Below are positions 36,501 through 43,887 of a stretch of 64,000 bases of DNA, piece by piece. A program made the translations under genes and the position numbers. Below the pieces are notes generated by a model. The model was not told where the DNA came from. It searched no databases and saw only the letters and a list, made by a program, of their open reading frames with translations. Each line of letters begins with the position of its first letter. Position 1 is the stretch's first letter. Source of the stretch: LMUY01 sp965198895 (GTDB lineage Bacteria > Pseudomonadota > Alphaproteobacteria > Acetobacterales > Acetobacteraceae); the NCBI GenBank assembly GCA_965198895.1, contig OZ240676.1, positions 3,472,001 through 3,536,000 on the forward strand, read 5' to 3'.

Positions 36501-36736
36501 TTCTGATGACGTCGTTCGCCTTCATCCTGGGGGTCGCGCCGCTGGTCGTGGCCACGGGCGCCGGCGCAGAGATGCGGCAGTCCTTGGGCACCGCGGTGTT
36601 CGGCGGCATGCTCGGCGTCACCGTGTTCGGGTTGCTGTTCACGCCGGCGTTCTACACGTTGGCGCAGCGGATCGGTGTGCGGCGCCGCCCGCCTGTCGTC
36701 AGTGCGCCGGTGAACAACCCCGCATCCATCCGGTGA
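33560..36736 (+). CDS. RND multidrug efflux permease (HAE1 family)
   Basis: Protein of 1058 aa, the normal length for AcrB/MexB-type pumps, with a strong AGGAGG ribosome site. N-terminus MRFTHTFIDRPILATVLSIF; the proton-relay Asp pair is in GIVVDDAIVVVENVERN in helix 4; the second-half motif GLAAKNAILIVEFA is present. Twelve membrane helices and two large periplasmic loops are expected. It exports hydrophobic or amphiphilic compounds with the adaptor encoded upstream. No outer-membrane factor gene follows, so a TolC/OprM-like protein must be encoded elsewhere. Next to catabolic genes, it may export toxic aromatic substrates or intermediates, which is inference. Confidence 0.92.
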   Translation: MRFTHTFIDRPILATVLSIFVTLIGLGALVILPVAQYPEIVPPTVQVTTSYPGASAAVVSQTVATPLEQEINGVENMIYMSSQSTGDGKLTITVTFGIGTDLNVAQMLTQNRVQDALPRLPDDVQRLGVQVRKATPNILLAVHLYSPDGSRDNLYMSNYATLHVKDALARLPGVGDVQLFGSRDYAMRVWLDPDKVAAYGLDASEVLAALRAQNIQVSAGVLNQPPVKSSAAYQLNVQTLGRLSTPGEFADIVLKADAQGRATRIRDVGRVEIGAADYGSTAFMDDKEGMPLLIFAQPGANSLAVEKSVLDTMAELKKSFPPGLASIIVYDPTIFVAKSVNEVITTIFVAILLVVGVVFVFLQTWRASIIPVIAIPVSLVGTFTILYACGISLNNLSLFGLVLAVGIVVDDAIVVVENVERNIAAGMKPKEAAHRTMDEVGGALVSIALTLCAVFVPSAFLSGISGQFFRQFAVTIAASTVISCFVSLTLSPALCALLLREHDAHAARPNLFGRILQGGFGVFNRAFEWLSEAYGQLTKRLVRGLALVVVVYIGLIAAAGFEFSRIPTGFIPEQDQGYLITVLQLPPGSSLSRTEAVVKQAIDIILHTRGVEHVAPFAGLDATTFTVSSNSGTIFSGLPSLYNHELPGVTAHSVLADLRKRLSVIQGAYVLTIPPPPVQGIGNSGGFKMMLEDRAGLGTQALVDAAQALVGAANRDGSFAGVFTLLNTGSPSIYADIDRLKAEKVGLTPTDVFNTLQVYLGSQYVNDFNFLGRTYEVIAQADGRFRRDRSDLMGLKARNTAGEMVPIGTVAQLRDQTIPYRVPRYNLYPAAEVQGVAGPGVATGTALVRMEQLAKQVLPPGIGYEWTEIAFQQEQKGTSTILVFGAAALFVFLVLAANYESLRSPLAVVLIVPMCLLASVSGLMLRGMSVDILAQIGFVVLVGLAAKNAILIVEFARQAQDSGSSPAVAAVEAARRRLRPILMTSFAFILGVAPLVVATGAGAEMRQSLGTAVFGGMLGVTVFGLLFTPAFYTLAQRIGVRRRPPVVSAPVNNPASIR

Positions 36737-36814
36737 ATACTCGCTATCCGCAAGCCTGATTGGCGACCCGTGGCAGAACGAGCCACGTTGCGCTCAATCA
36801 ACAGGGAGGATGGC

Positions 36815-37432
36815 ATGCGCTACGAAACGCTGCTGGTCGACATCGCAGACGGCGTCGCCGTGATCTGGCGCAGAACCGCGTGGAGTATTTCGAGGCGTTC
36901 GCCGGTATCGCCGCCGCCGGGCTGATCACGGTCAACCTGAACTGGCGCCTGTCGATGCCGGAACTCACCCGCATCGTGGCCGACGCCGAGCCGGACGTGC
37001 TGATGTTCGACGGTCCGGGCCAAGCCGCCCGGACTGGGCGCAACCGTACGAGAAACTGGTCGGGTCGGCGCCAACCACGCGCCCGGCGGTGACGGTAGTA
37101 CCGGAGGATATCGAGAGCCTGATCTACACCAGCGGCACCACCGGGCAGGCGAAGGGCGTGATGATCAGCCACCGCGCCCTGCTCGGCGCCGCCGGCTTGA
37201 TCGCCTGGGAAGGCGACGCGAAGACGCCGTGCCGGACGCGGAGTGGGGCGAGAGCGTCAAGGCGTGGGTCGTGCTGCGGCCGGGACAGGACACCGACGCC
37301 CGCACGCTGATCGAGCACTGCCGCAGCCTGATCGCCAGCTACAAGAAGCCGCGCATCGTGGCCTTCACCCCGGACCTGCCGCGGTTGTTCAACGGCAAGG
37401 TGGACAAGAAGGCGCTGCGACGAATGGAGTAG
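36815..37432 (+). pseudogene. Degraded acyl-CoA ligase with a crotonase N-terminal scrap
   Basis: A mosaic of family fragments in different frames. From ATG 36815, after a good ribosome site, MRYETLLVDIADGVAVIW matches the start of an enoyl-CoA hydratase. The frame then joins NRVEYFEAFAGIAAAGLITVN (about 36870-37010), an N-terminal piece of an AMP-binding fatty-acyl-CoA ligase. After a frame change, LIYTSGTTGQAKGVMISHRA (about 37120-37180) is the ATP/AMP-binding motif. A large internal deletion then brings in the C-terminal piece ESVKAWVVLRPGQDTDAR to KVDKKALRRME (stop 37432) in another frame. About 600 bases remain of genes that would total more than 2 kb. It cannot encode a working enzyme. 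Confidence 0.85.
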
Positions 37433-37503
37433 TGCGCGCGTGATGGACTCGCAGCCCCGAGTCTGCGACGTCGATGGCCCCGAAGATCGAAGGAACCCAC
37501 CCC

Positions 37504-38298
37504 ATGTGCCCGATTGGTGAAGACGGCCACACCCATCATCCCATCGCCGTGAGCGTGCCGGACGGCGCGGCGGCCGGCGACCATGCTGCGGCGGCCTTGA
37601 TCGACGAGTTGGTGGTGGCCAACCACATCCTGTTCGACCAGGGCGTGGTCGACGCGTTCGGCCATATCAGCGTGCGCCACGACAAGCGGCCCGACCGCTT
37701 CCTGCTGGCGCGCAACATGGCGCCGGGCTCCGTCACGGCGGCGGACATCGTCGAGTTCGATTTGGACGGCACGCCCGTCAACGCGAACGGCCGCAAGGTC
37801 TACCTGGAGCGCTTCATCCACGGCGAACTGTATCGCCGCCGGCCGGACGTGATGTCGGTGGTCCATTCCCACTCGCATTCGATCGTGCCGCTGAGCGTTG
37901 TGAAGGGGGCCAAGCTGCAGGCGCTATTCCACATGGCCGGCTTCATCGGCCAGAACGCTCCGGTGTTCGAGATCCGCGAGGCCGGCGGTGACGGCACCGA
38001 TCTCCTGATCAGCGACAACGCGCTGGGCCGCGCGCTGGCCGAGATGTTCGACCGCGCCGACATCGCGCTGATGCGCGGCCACGGCTCCACGGTGGTTGCT
38101 GGGTCCATTCCGCTCGCCGTGTACCGCGCCGTTTATGCCGAGCTGAATGCACGCTACCAGTTGCAGGCGAGCCAACTGGGCGAGATCACCTTCCTGACCG
38201 AGGCGGAAGGCAAGGCCTGCGTCGACCGGGTGGAAGGCCAGGTACAGCGCCCGTGGGATCTGTGGAAAGCCCAAGCCGAACAGCGTCGGCGGGGCTGA
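37504..38298 (+). CDS. Class II aldolase/adducin family protein
   Basis: Protein of 264 aa from ATG 37504 with AAGGAA nearby. The zinc-binding pattern of class II aldolases is present: DAFGHISVRH, VVHSHSHSIVPLS (two or three His ligands) and MRGHGSTVVAG (third His). Members cleave or decarboxylate hydroxy-acid or sugar-phosphate substrates, or act on 3-hydroxy-2-methylpyridine-dicarboxylate and dihydroxyphthalate-type aromatics. The lack of a sugar-kinase neighbour and the aromatic context favour an aromatic decarboxylase or aldolase role, uncertain. Convergent with the ABC ATPase gene at 38398; a repeat lies between them. Confidence 0.8.
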   Translation: MCPIGEDGHTHHPIAVSVPDGAAAGDHAAAALIDELVVANHILFDQGVVDAFGHISVRHDKRPDRFLLARNMAPGSVTAADIVEFDLDGTPVNANGRKVYLERFIHGELYRRRPDVMSVVHSHSHSIVPLSVVKGAKLQALFHMAGFIGQNAPVFEIREAGGDGTDLLISDNALGRALAEMFDRADIALMRGHGSTVVAGSIPLAVYRAVYAELNARYQLQASQLGEITFLTEAEGKACVDRVEGQVQRPWDLWKAQAEQRRRG

Positions 38299-38312
38299 CC
38301 ACCGACCATGAC

Positions 38313-38374
38313 GTCGGGTACGTTGCGGTTTGGCAGCGCACCTTGGTGGGGTGCCAAAGCGCACCCCACCCTAC
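38313..38374. repeat. Double-hairpin intergenic repeat, copy 2 (inverted)
   Basis: The right half has a perfect hairpin GGTGGGGTGC-CAAAGC-GCACCCCACC followed by CTAC, identical in reverse to copy 1. The left half (GTCGGGTACGTTGCGG...) is a decayed version of the second hairpin. It sits between the convergent class II aldolase and ABC ATPase genes and can serve as a bidirectional terminator. Confidence 0.75.
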
Positions 38375-38397
38375 GAAGCGTCGGGTGAACCGGCCGG

Positions 38398-39237
38398 TTA
38401 GCCGCTGAGGCGCTCCGCTTCCATCATCCCGCGTCCGGCTTCCTCGCGCAGGTCTCCCCAGATTTCCGCGACCGTGCGTCCGAACGCGTCGCTGGCGAGC
38501 ACGTCCGGTGTGCGCGGGCGGGGCAGGGGGACGGACACGATGCGTTTCACCCGGCCGGGGCGATACGTCATCACCACGATGCGGTCGGAAAGCTGCACCG
38601 CCTCGGTGATGCTGTGCGTGATGAGCAGCGTGGTCTGCCGCAGCGACTGCTGGATTTGCAGCACCTTCTCGCCCAGCAGCAGCCGCGTCTGCTCGTCGAG
38701 CGCACCGAATGGTTCGTCCATCAACAGGATGCCCGGCTCGATCGCCAGCGTGCGCGCGATCGCGACGCGCTGGCGCATGCCGCCGGACAACTCCTCCGGA
38801 TACCGCTCCTCGAAGCCACGCAAGCCGACCAGGTCGATGAAGTGCCGGGCCCGTTCGTGCCGCTCGCGCTTGCCGACGCCGCGCATCTCCAACGGAAATG
38901 AAACATTGCCCAGCACGGTCCGCCAGGGAAACGTGGATTGCTCCTGGAACACCATGCCGATCGCTTCGTGCGGGCCCTTGATGGCCGTGCCCTGCACCAG
39001 CAGGCGGCCCTCGTAACCGGCATCGAGCCCGCCGACGATCGAGAACAGCGTCGACTTGCCGCAACCGGACGGTCCGATGATCGACACGAACTCGCCCGCG
39101 GCGACGCTGAAGGAAATCCGGTCCAGCGCCATGACGCTGGCGTCGCCGGTGCCGAACCGCCGCGTAACTGCCTCGGCCACCAGGGCCGGCTGCGGGGTGG
39201 CCACCACGGGCCGTTCCTGCGCCACGGCCTGGCTCAT
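38398..39237 (-). CDS. ABC transporter ATP-binding protein, nitrate/sulfonate/taurine type
   Basis: Protein of 279 aa. Walker A GPSGCGKST, signature ELSGGMRQR, Walker B GILLMDEPFGALDEQTR, H-loop LLITHSITEA. The length and the ITHSITEA segment are typical of SsuB/TauB/NrtD-type ATPases. Last gene of the minus-strand unit 43543-38398. The start ATG 39237 overlaps the permease stop (ATGA). It powers import by the two permeases and binding protein encoded just upstream. Substrate is probably an organic acid handled by the amidohydrolase and Rieske proteins of the same unit. Confidence 0.88.
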   Translation of the reverse strand: MSQAVAQERPVVATPQPALVAEAVTRRFGTGDASVMALDRISFSVAAGEFVSIIGPSGCGKSTLFSIVGGLDAGYEGRLLVQGTAIKGPHEAIGMVFQEQSTFPWRTVLGNVSFPLEMRGVGKRERHERARHFIDLVGLRGFEERYPEELSGGMRQRVAIARTLAIEPGILLMDEPFGALDEQTRLLLGEKVLQIQQSLRQTTLLITHSITEAVQLSDRIVVMTYRPGRVKRIVSVPLPRPRTPDVLASDAFGRTVAEIWGDLREEAGRGMMEAERLSG

Positions 39238-40019
39238 CGCCGCACCACGGGCCCTGCGACCCGCCGCGACAGCGCCGCCAGACCGGCATTGCCTGCGCCG
39301 ACGAGAACGAAAATCACGAGGATGGCCGCATACATTTCGGGCACCTGAAAGTGATTGTACGCCTGGATGGCCTCGAACCCGAGGCCGCTATTCGCCAGCT
39401 TCAACTCCGAAACGAGGCAACCCACCGTGGCCATGCCGAGTGCCAAGCGCAAGCCGGTGAACACCGGGCCCACGAGCGACGGCAGCATGATGGTGCGCAT
39501 GCGCTGCATCCGCGTCAGCCGCAGCGACTGGCCGACACGCAGCAACACCGGGTCGATCCGCCGCACGCCGACCGCGATGGAGATTGCGAGGGGGAAGTAG
39601 CAGGACAGCGCGCCGAGTACCACCTTGGAGCCCGGTCCGACCCCGGCCAGCACCATGATCACGGGCAGGAACACCACTTTCGGCGTGGCGGCAAGATAGT
39701 GCAGGTAGGCCTCCGTGGCACTCGCGAGCAGGCGCGAACGGCCGACGGCCAGCCCCGTGGCGATGCCCGCCAAGCTACCCACCAGCGTGGCTGCGATCAC
39801 CTCGCCCACGGTCACTGCGCAGTCGTTCCAGAAATCGCCCGTGCGCACCATCCCTGCGAGCGCGCGCAGGACGGCGAAGGAGGATGGGATCACGCCGTGG
39901 TAGAGCAGCCCGGATTGGGCCACCACCTCCCACACCGCCCACAGGAACAGCACGGCCGCGACCTGCACGCCCGCCACCGACGGCCGGCTGCGCGCCGGGG
40001 CTAGAGCCGCGACAGCCAT
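39234..40019 (-). CDS. ABC transporter permease, NitT/TauT type (first of two)
   Basis: Protein of 261 aa from ATG 40019 (MAVAALAPARSRPSV). About six membrane segments and the EAA-like loop LRVGQSLRLTRMQRMRTIMLPS. This is the SsuC/TauC permease fold. The ATG 40019 start lies inside the 3' end of the neighbouring permease gene, a 19-base overlap. Two different permease genes side by side imply a heterodimeric membrane channel, less common in this family where one permease usually forms a homodimer. Confidence 0.82.
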   Translation of the reverse strand: MAVAALAPARSRPSVAGVQVAAVLFLWAVWEVVAQSGLLYHGVIPSSFAVLRALAGMVRTGDFWNDCAVTVGEVIAATLVGSLAGIATGLAVGRSRLLASATEAYLHYLAATPKVVFLPVIMVLAGVGPGSKVVLGALSCYFPLAISIAVGVRRIDPVLLRVGQSLRLTRMQRMRTIMLPSLVGPVFTGLRLALGMATVGCLVSELKLANSGLGFEAIQAYNHFQVPEMYAAILVIFVLVGAGNAGLAALSRRVAGPVVRR

Positions 40020-40753
40020 TGCTCGAGCTTCGCGGTCAACACGTAGAAGCAGGCGCTGGTCAGCACGACGAACAGGATGGCGCCGAACATCTTGGGCAAC
40101 TCGAACCGGTCGCCGAGATTGGCGATGATCTCGCCCAGCCCGCCGAAATTGATCAGGAACTCGACGCCCACCACGTTGATCAACGCGAAGATCGCCCCGA
40201 GCCGCAGCCCGTTGCCGATCACCGGCGTGGCCGACGGCAGCGAGACGCGGGTGAATTGCTGCCACGTCGACAGGCGTAGGCTGCGGCTAAGATCCAGCAG
40301 CACGCGTTTCGTCCCGTCCAGTCCCTCCTTGGTCTTGAGCACGATCGGCGGCAGCGCGCCGACGGCCCCCATCGCCACGATCGTCCCGGCGTTACGGCCG
40401 ATCACGACGAGGAACAACGGATACAGCAGAACCAAGGGTGCTGCGGCGAGGCTGGCGAACCAACCCTCGAAGGCGGCGCCGGCAAGCCGGTTGCGGTGCA
40501 GCGCCCAGCCAAGCGGGATGCCGGCGGCCGCCGCGATCACCGTCGCCCCGAGCGTCTCGCCAAAGGTTTGCAGGAACCCGGCGCCGATGCCCTCGCTAGA
40601 CAACAGGTCGGGGAAGGCTTCGGCGATGTCACTTGGCGGCGGGGCCGAGAACGGGCTGAGCCAACCGAGCGCGACCAGCCCTTGCCACAGCCCAAGGAAC
40701 AGCAGCAGCGTCAAGAGGCTCGGGACAAGCCGGGCCGCGCGGCTAAGTGCCAT
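40001..40753 (-). CDS. ABC transporter permease, NitT/TauT type (second of two)
   Basis: Protein of 250 aa with about six membrane segments and an EAA-like loop LDLSRSLRLSTWQQFTRVSLPSA, written here across its core. Same fold as its neighbour but clearly diverged in sequence. Overlaps the binding-protein gene by 11 bases and the other permease gene by 19 bases, so all are translated in a coupled row. It probably pairs with the neighbouring permease to form the transport channel. Confidence 0.82.
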   Translation of the reverse strand: MALSRAARLVPSLLTLLLFLGLWQGLVALGWLSPFSAPPPSDIAEAFPDLLSSEGIGAGFLQTFGETLGATVIAAAAGIPLGWALHRNRLAGAAFEGWFASLAAAPLVLLYPLFLVVIGRNAGTIVAMGAVGALPPIVLKTKEGLDGTKRVLLDLSRSLRLSTWQQFTRVSLPSATPVIGNGLRLGAIFALINVVGVEFLINFGGLGEIIANLGDRFELPKMFGAILFVVLTSACFYVLTAKLEQWLSRL

Positions 40754-41696
40754 CCTTGCCCAGGATCTGGAACAGCCCCGAGATGTCGGACGGCGTCATT
40801 GCGTGCGGGATGAACTTGTACGCCAGCGCCTGCTGGAGCATCAGTTCCTGGCCCTTCACGTCGAACGGCTGCATCGAATCCTTGGGGTAGAACTGGTCCC
40901 GTGCGGTCTGCGCCAGCGCCACGGGGACGTTCATGCCCTCCGCGAAATACTGGATCGCCTTGGGATCGCCGCTATACGCCCAGTTCAGCGACTTCACGTA
41001 GGCGCGTCCGAACTTCACCATCGCGTCGTGCTTGGAGCGCAACGAGGACAGGTTGACGAAATTCACCCGGATCGTCTCGTCGCGGATCGCCGGAACGTCG
41101 TTGCCACGCGCCACGATGGCAAGCGTGCCCTCCTGCACCGCCTGCAGGTTGAACGGCGGGACCGACCAGCCGACATCGATCTGACCCGACATGACCTGCG
41201 TCAACACGCCCGGAACCCCGCCGGCGGCGAGTGGCTTGGCCGTGTTGATATGGGCCTGGATCAGAAGTGCCTGCAGCACCAGGTCGGTCGAGGAGCCGGG
41301 CTCCGAATACGCGATCGTCTTGTCCGCGACATCGGCGAACGACTTGATGCCGCTGGAGCTTTTGGCATACCAGAATAGGTCGGGTGCGCCCGTTGCCTCG
41401 GCCGAGATCACCCGGACCGGGGCGCCTTTCACATAGGCGCCAACGACGCCCAGCAGCCCGCTCGACATGCCGATGTCGACGCTGCCCGAAATCACCGCCT
41501 GCAACGTCGGTGCGCCGCCCTGGGTGAAGATGGTCTCGATGTCGAGACCCTCCGCCTTGAAGAAGCCCTGGCGGACGCCGAAGTCCACGATGGAGGTGTC
41601 CCAGTTGCCCTTTTGCGGTATGGCCACGCGCAGCGTCTCCGCCCAGGCGGGCGCCGCGACCAGCAGTGCGGCCATGACCGCAACCCACTTCTTCAT
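40743..41696 (-). CDS. ABC transporter substrate-binding protein, NitT/TauT type
   Basis: Protein of 317 aa with a Sec signal peptide (MKKWVAVMAALLVAAPAWA, cleavage after about residue 19). The mature part follows the SsuA/TauA/NMT1 pattern: FFKAEGLDIETIFTQGGAP, SGSVDIGMSSG and the hinge AYSEPGSSTDLVLQALL. Periplasmic. It captures the substrate for the two permeases encoded directly downstream. The gene lies 24 bases after the amidohydrolase gene in the same operon. Ligand unknown; phthalate- or pyridine-type acids are plausible from context only. Confidence 0.85.
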   Translation of the reverse strand: MKKWVAVMAALLVAAPAWAETLRVAIPQKGNWDTSIVDFGVRQGFFKAEGLDIETIFTQGGAPTLQAVISGSVDIGMSSGLLGVVGAYVKGAPVRVISAEATGAPDLFWYAKSSSGIKSFADVADKTIAYSEPGSSTDLVLQALLIQAHINTAKPLAAGGVPGVLTQVMSGQIDVGWSVPPFNLQAVQEGTLAIVARGNDVPAIRDETIRVNFVNLSSLRSKHDAMVKFGRAYVKSLNWAYSGDPKAIQYFAEGMNVPVALAQTARDQFYPKDSMQPFDVKGQELMLQQALAYKFIPHAMTPSDISGLFQILGKDGT

Positions 41697-41720
41697 CCCG
41701 CCTACTCCCGAAACGCGGCT

Positions 41721-42941
41721 CTATTCGGCCGCTTTGGCGTACATCTTACTCGGCACGTCGACATTGAACAGCCGCATGGCGTTGCCACCAAGGATATTCC
41801 GCTTCGCCTGCTCCGAAAGGAACGGCAGGTCGTAGATCACGCTCGGCAGGTCGAAATCCCAGTGCGGGTAGTCGGACGACCACAGCAGCTGAGTCTCGGC
41901 CTTGATCATGCGGAACGTGGTTTCCAGGATCGACAGGTCGCGCGGCCGCTCCATCGGCTGCGAGGTGTAGAACATGTCCTGCATATACTCCGACGGCAAC
42001 CGCTTGAGCGCCGGGCACTCGGAGGAGCGGAGTAGGTATTCGTGGTCCAGCCGCTGCATCAGGAACGGCAGCCAGGCGAGCCCGCTCTCGATCCAGATCA
42101 GCTTCAGCTTGGGGAAGCGCTCGGGCAGCCCGTTCACGATCCAGTTCGTCAGGTGGACCATGTTGTGCCACACGAAGCCCAGCGCGTGGACCGAGATGAA
42201 GCGGTTCATCATGGCGACGCTCTGATCGTTCCAGTTGTAGGCGGCGTGGAAACCGAGCGGCAGCCCGGACTCCTCGATCATCGCGTACAGCTTCATATAC
42301 GCGTTGTCGTGCACCGGCTTGTAGCGCGCGGCGGTCACCATGAAGCCCACCACGCCCGGCTTGCCGGCGAACTCCCGCACGGTTTGCATGCTCGCTTCGG
42401 GGTCGTTGAACGGCAGGTAGATCATCGACCGCAGCCGGGGCTCGCCGGACAACACCCGGTCCGACAGCCAACGGTTGTAGGCGCGCGCCAGGGCCACCTC
42501 CACCTCCACCTGCGGGTGCAGGCCGAGTTGCAGCATCGGCGAGGGGAACAGGATCGCCATGTCCGTCCCCATCGCGTCCATCCAGCGCCGGGCGATGCCG
42601 ATGTCGCGGTGGGTGCCCGGCTCCGTCTGCTCCATCCGGCGCAGCGGGTAGCGGGTGACCCGGCCGCCCATGTCCTGATAGCCGACGCCGCCGGGCAGCA
42701 TGCCGACGCCCTTCGACCCACTCTGCGCCGCCGAGCGGGCGAGCTGCTGGAGCACCGGATCGTCGAAATAATCGATGATCTGGTCGAAGGATTCGAGCTC
42801 GTAGTGATGCGCGTCCACGTCGATGATCGGGAAGCGGTCGAGGCCGCGCTGCTCGGCCTGCGCCCGGGCGTGGGCCAGCAGCTTCGACGTGTCGAATTCC
42901 GCGACGGACATTTGGCGATAGTCACTCAGCGGTAGGTCCAT
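41721..42941 (-). CDS. Amidohydrolase family protein (ACMSD-like TIM barrel)
   Basis: Protein of 406 aa. The first metal-binding motif is IIDVDAHHYE at about 39-48, with further motifs LGFHAAYN, IWIESGLAW and LLWSSDYPHWD at the expected strand ends; the last supplies the catalytic Asp. This is the amidohydrolase_2 branch, which contains 2-amino-3-carboxymuconate-6-semialdehyde decarboxylase and several aromatic acid decarboxylases. With a Rieske ferredoxin gene upstream and an organic-acid-type importer downstream it probably decarboxylates or hydrolyses an aromatic or ring-cleaved acid. Exact reaction unknown. Confidence 0.82.
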   Translation of the reverse strand: MDLPLSDYRQMSVAEFDTSKLLAHARAQAEQRGLDRFPIIDVDAHHYELESFDQIIDYFDDPVLQQLARSAAQSGSKGVGMLPGGVGYQDMGGRVTRYPLRRMEQTEPGTHRDIGIARRWMDAMGTDMAILFPSPMLQLGLHPQVEVEVALARAYNRWLSDRVLSGEPRLRSMIYLPFNDPEASMQTVREFAGKPGVVGFMVTAARYKPVHDNAYMKLYAMIEESGLPLGFHAAYNWNDQSVAMMNRFISVHALGFVWHNMVHLTNWIVNGLPERFPKLKLIWIESGLAWLPFLMQRLDHEYLLRSSECPALKRLPSEYMQDMFYTSQPMERPRDLSILETTFRMIKAETQLLWSSDYPHWDFDLPSVIYDLPFLSEQAKRNILGGNAMRLFNVDVPSKMYAKAAE

Positions 42942-42951
42942 TTGGTTTCTC

Positions 42952-43185
42952 CTACGAGCGGCCGGACCAGGCCTGCCACATGCCCAGTTCGAAAAGCTGC
43001 AACCCCGTGGCAGACAGGATGGCCGAAACGGTGATCATGGCTTCGGTCGCGGTAATCTCGTGGTCGGGCGGGAAGGGCGAGATCTTCTCCTCGTCCGCCC
43101 GCCTGGCATATTCGCGCACCAATGCGGCGAACGAGCGCTGCAGCTCGGCATCAGACAGGCCAGCCTGAGCGCCCTCACTCGGCAA
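42952..43185 (-). CDS. Small protein of about 77 aa between Rieske and amidohydrolase genes
   Basis: An unrecognised small protein, read in the same direction and overlapping the Rieske gene end by about 11 bases. It has no ATG; TTG 43185 (or TTG 43191) is the likely start, inside the Rieske coding end. Content looks coding and non-random: LVREYARRADEEKISPFPP, then ITATEAMITVSAILSATGLQ and FELGMWQAWSGRS. The last part may be an amphipathic or membrane-associated helix ending in a Trp-rich tail. It could be a small oxygenase accessory subunit, but this is speculation. Confidence 0.55.
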   Translation of the reverse strand: MPSEGAQAGLSDAELQRSFAALVREYARRADEEKISPFPPDHEITATEAMITVSAILSATGLQLFELGMWQAWSGRS

Positions 43186-43543
43186 CGACAAAAACCTCGC
43201 CTGCGCGCACCACCACGGGAAACGAGCGCAGCCGCAGCCGGCGGTCGGCCGCGCATTCGCCGGTGCGAAGGTCGTATTCCATGCCGTGCCAGGGACACAC
43301 GAAGTGGATCTCGGTGTCGGAAAACCGTTGGCCCAGGAAGGTGCGGTCGGGCCCCAGGACATCTTCGACCTTGTGCATCAGCACGCCTTCGCAGGCCGGG
43401 CCGCCCTGGTGGGCGCAGAGGTTGCGGTAGGCGTAGAACTCGCCCTCCCAACGGAACACCCCGATCTCGAGCGGCCCGCTGGTCACGATGCGTCGCTCGC
43501 CATCCGCGAACTGCTCCGCCCGTTCCACGAAGATCTCGGACAT
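43175..43543 (-). CDS. Rieske [2Fe-2S] ferredoxin-like protein
   Basis: Protein of 122 aa. The Rieske cluster ligands are Cys43 and His45 (CAHQGG) and Cys83 and His86 (CPWHGMEY). It is a single-domain ferredoxin-like protein, not a full oxygenase alpha subunit. A GGGGAG ribosome site precedes ATG 43543. An insertion between the two motifs (about residues 52-80) is longer than in typical toluene-dioxygenase ferredoxins. It would supply electrons to an oxygenase encoded elsewhere or act with the amidohydrolase pathway. First gene of the operon that runs to 38398. Confidence 0.85.
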   Translation of the reverse strand: MSEIFVERAEQFADGERRIVTSGPLEIGVFRWEGEFYAYRNLCAHQGGPACEGVLMHKVEDVLGPDRTFLGQRFSDTEIHFVCPWHGMEYDLRTGECAADRRLRLRSFPVVVRAGEVFVVAE

Positions 43544-43704
43544 CTGGTCTCCCCTGCCTGTTTCCGGCTAGTGATTTCTCACCTTATGCGAAATTTGTCG
43601 GGTTGCTTGCAGATTGTCAACGGGAGTTTGCGATTGGATTTGCCGGCCGCGCCTTTTACCGGAGAGGGCCGAGGTGAGGGCTGCTTTGCTGCTGGAATCA
43701 CCTT

Positions 43705-43796
43705 GTGGGACGCAATGCGCTTTGGCATTGCGTCAGACAAAACGCGCCGATCGTCGCGACGTGGCGGTGCAATCCTCCGAGCGGATTGCACCCTAG
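43705..43796. repeat. Double-hairpin intergenic repeat, copy 3
   Basis: Two perfect hairpins: GACGCAATGC-GCTTTG-GCATTGCGTC and GGTGCAATCC-TCCGAGC-GGATTGCACC, ended by CACCCTAG. The first has the same GCTTTG loop as copy 1 with different stem sequence, so the structure is conserved by compensatory change. The rest of the 340-base interval 43544-43887 holds no gene I can support. Confidence 0.7.
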
Positions 43797-43887
43797 GCCT
43801 GTTAGTCTACGGCAGCTGGTATCCGGACGCGTTCTCACCAACGCCCCGCCTCAAGGGAAGAGGGAGAAGAAATCAACCGCGTGTTCG

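Noticed and set aside
36815..37432. Two or three small real genes in this interval
   Set aside because: The pieces are fragments of crotonase and acyl-CoA ligase in different frames, so a pseudogene is the simpler reading.
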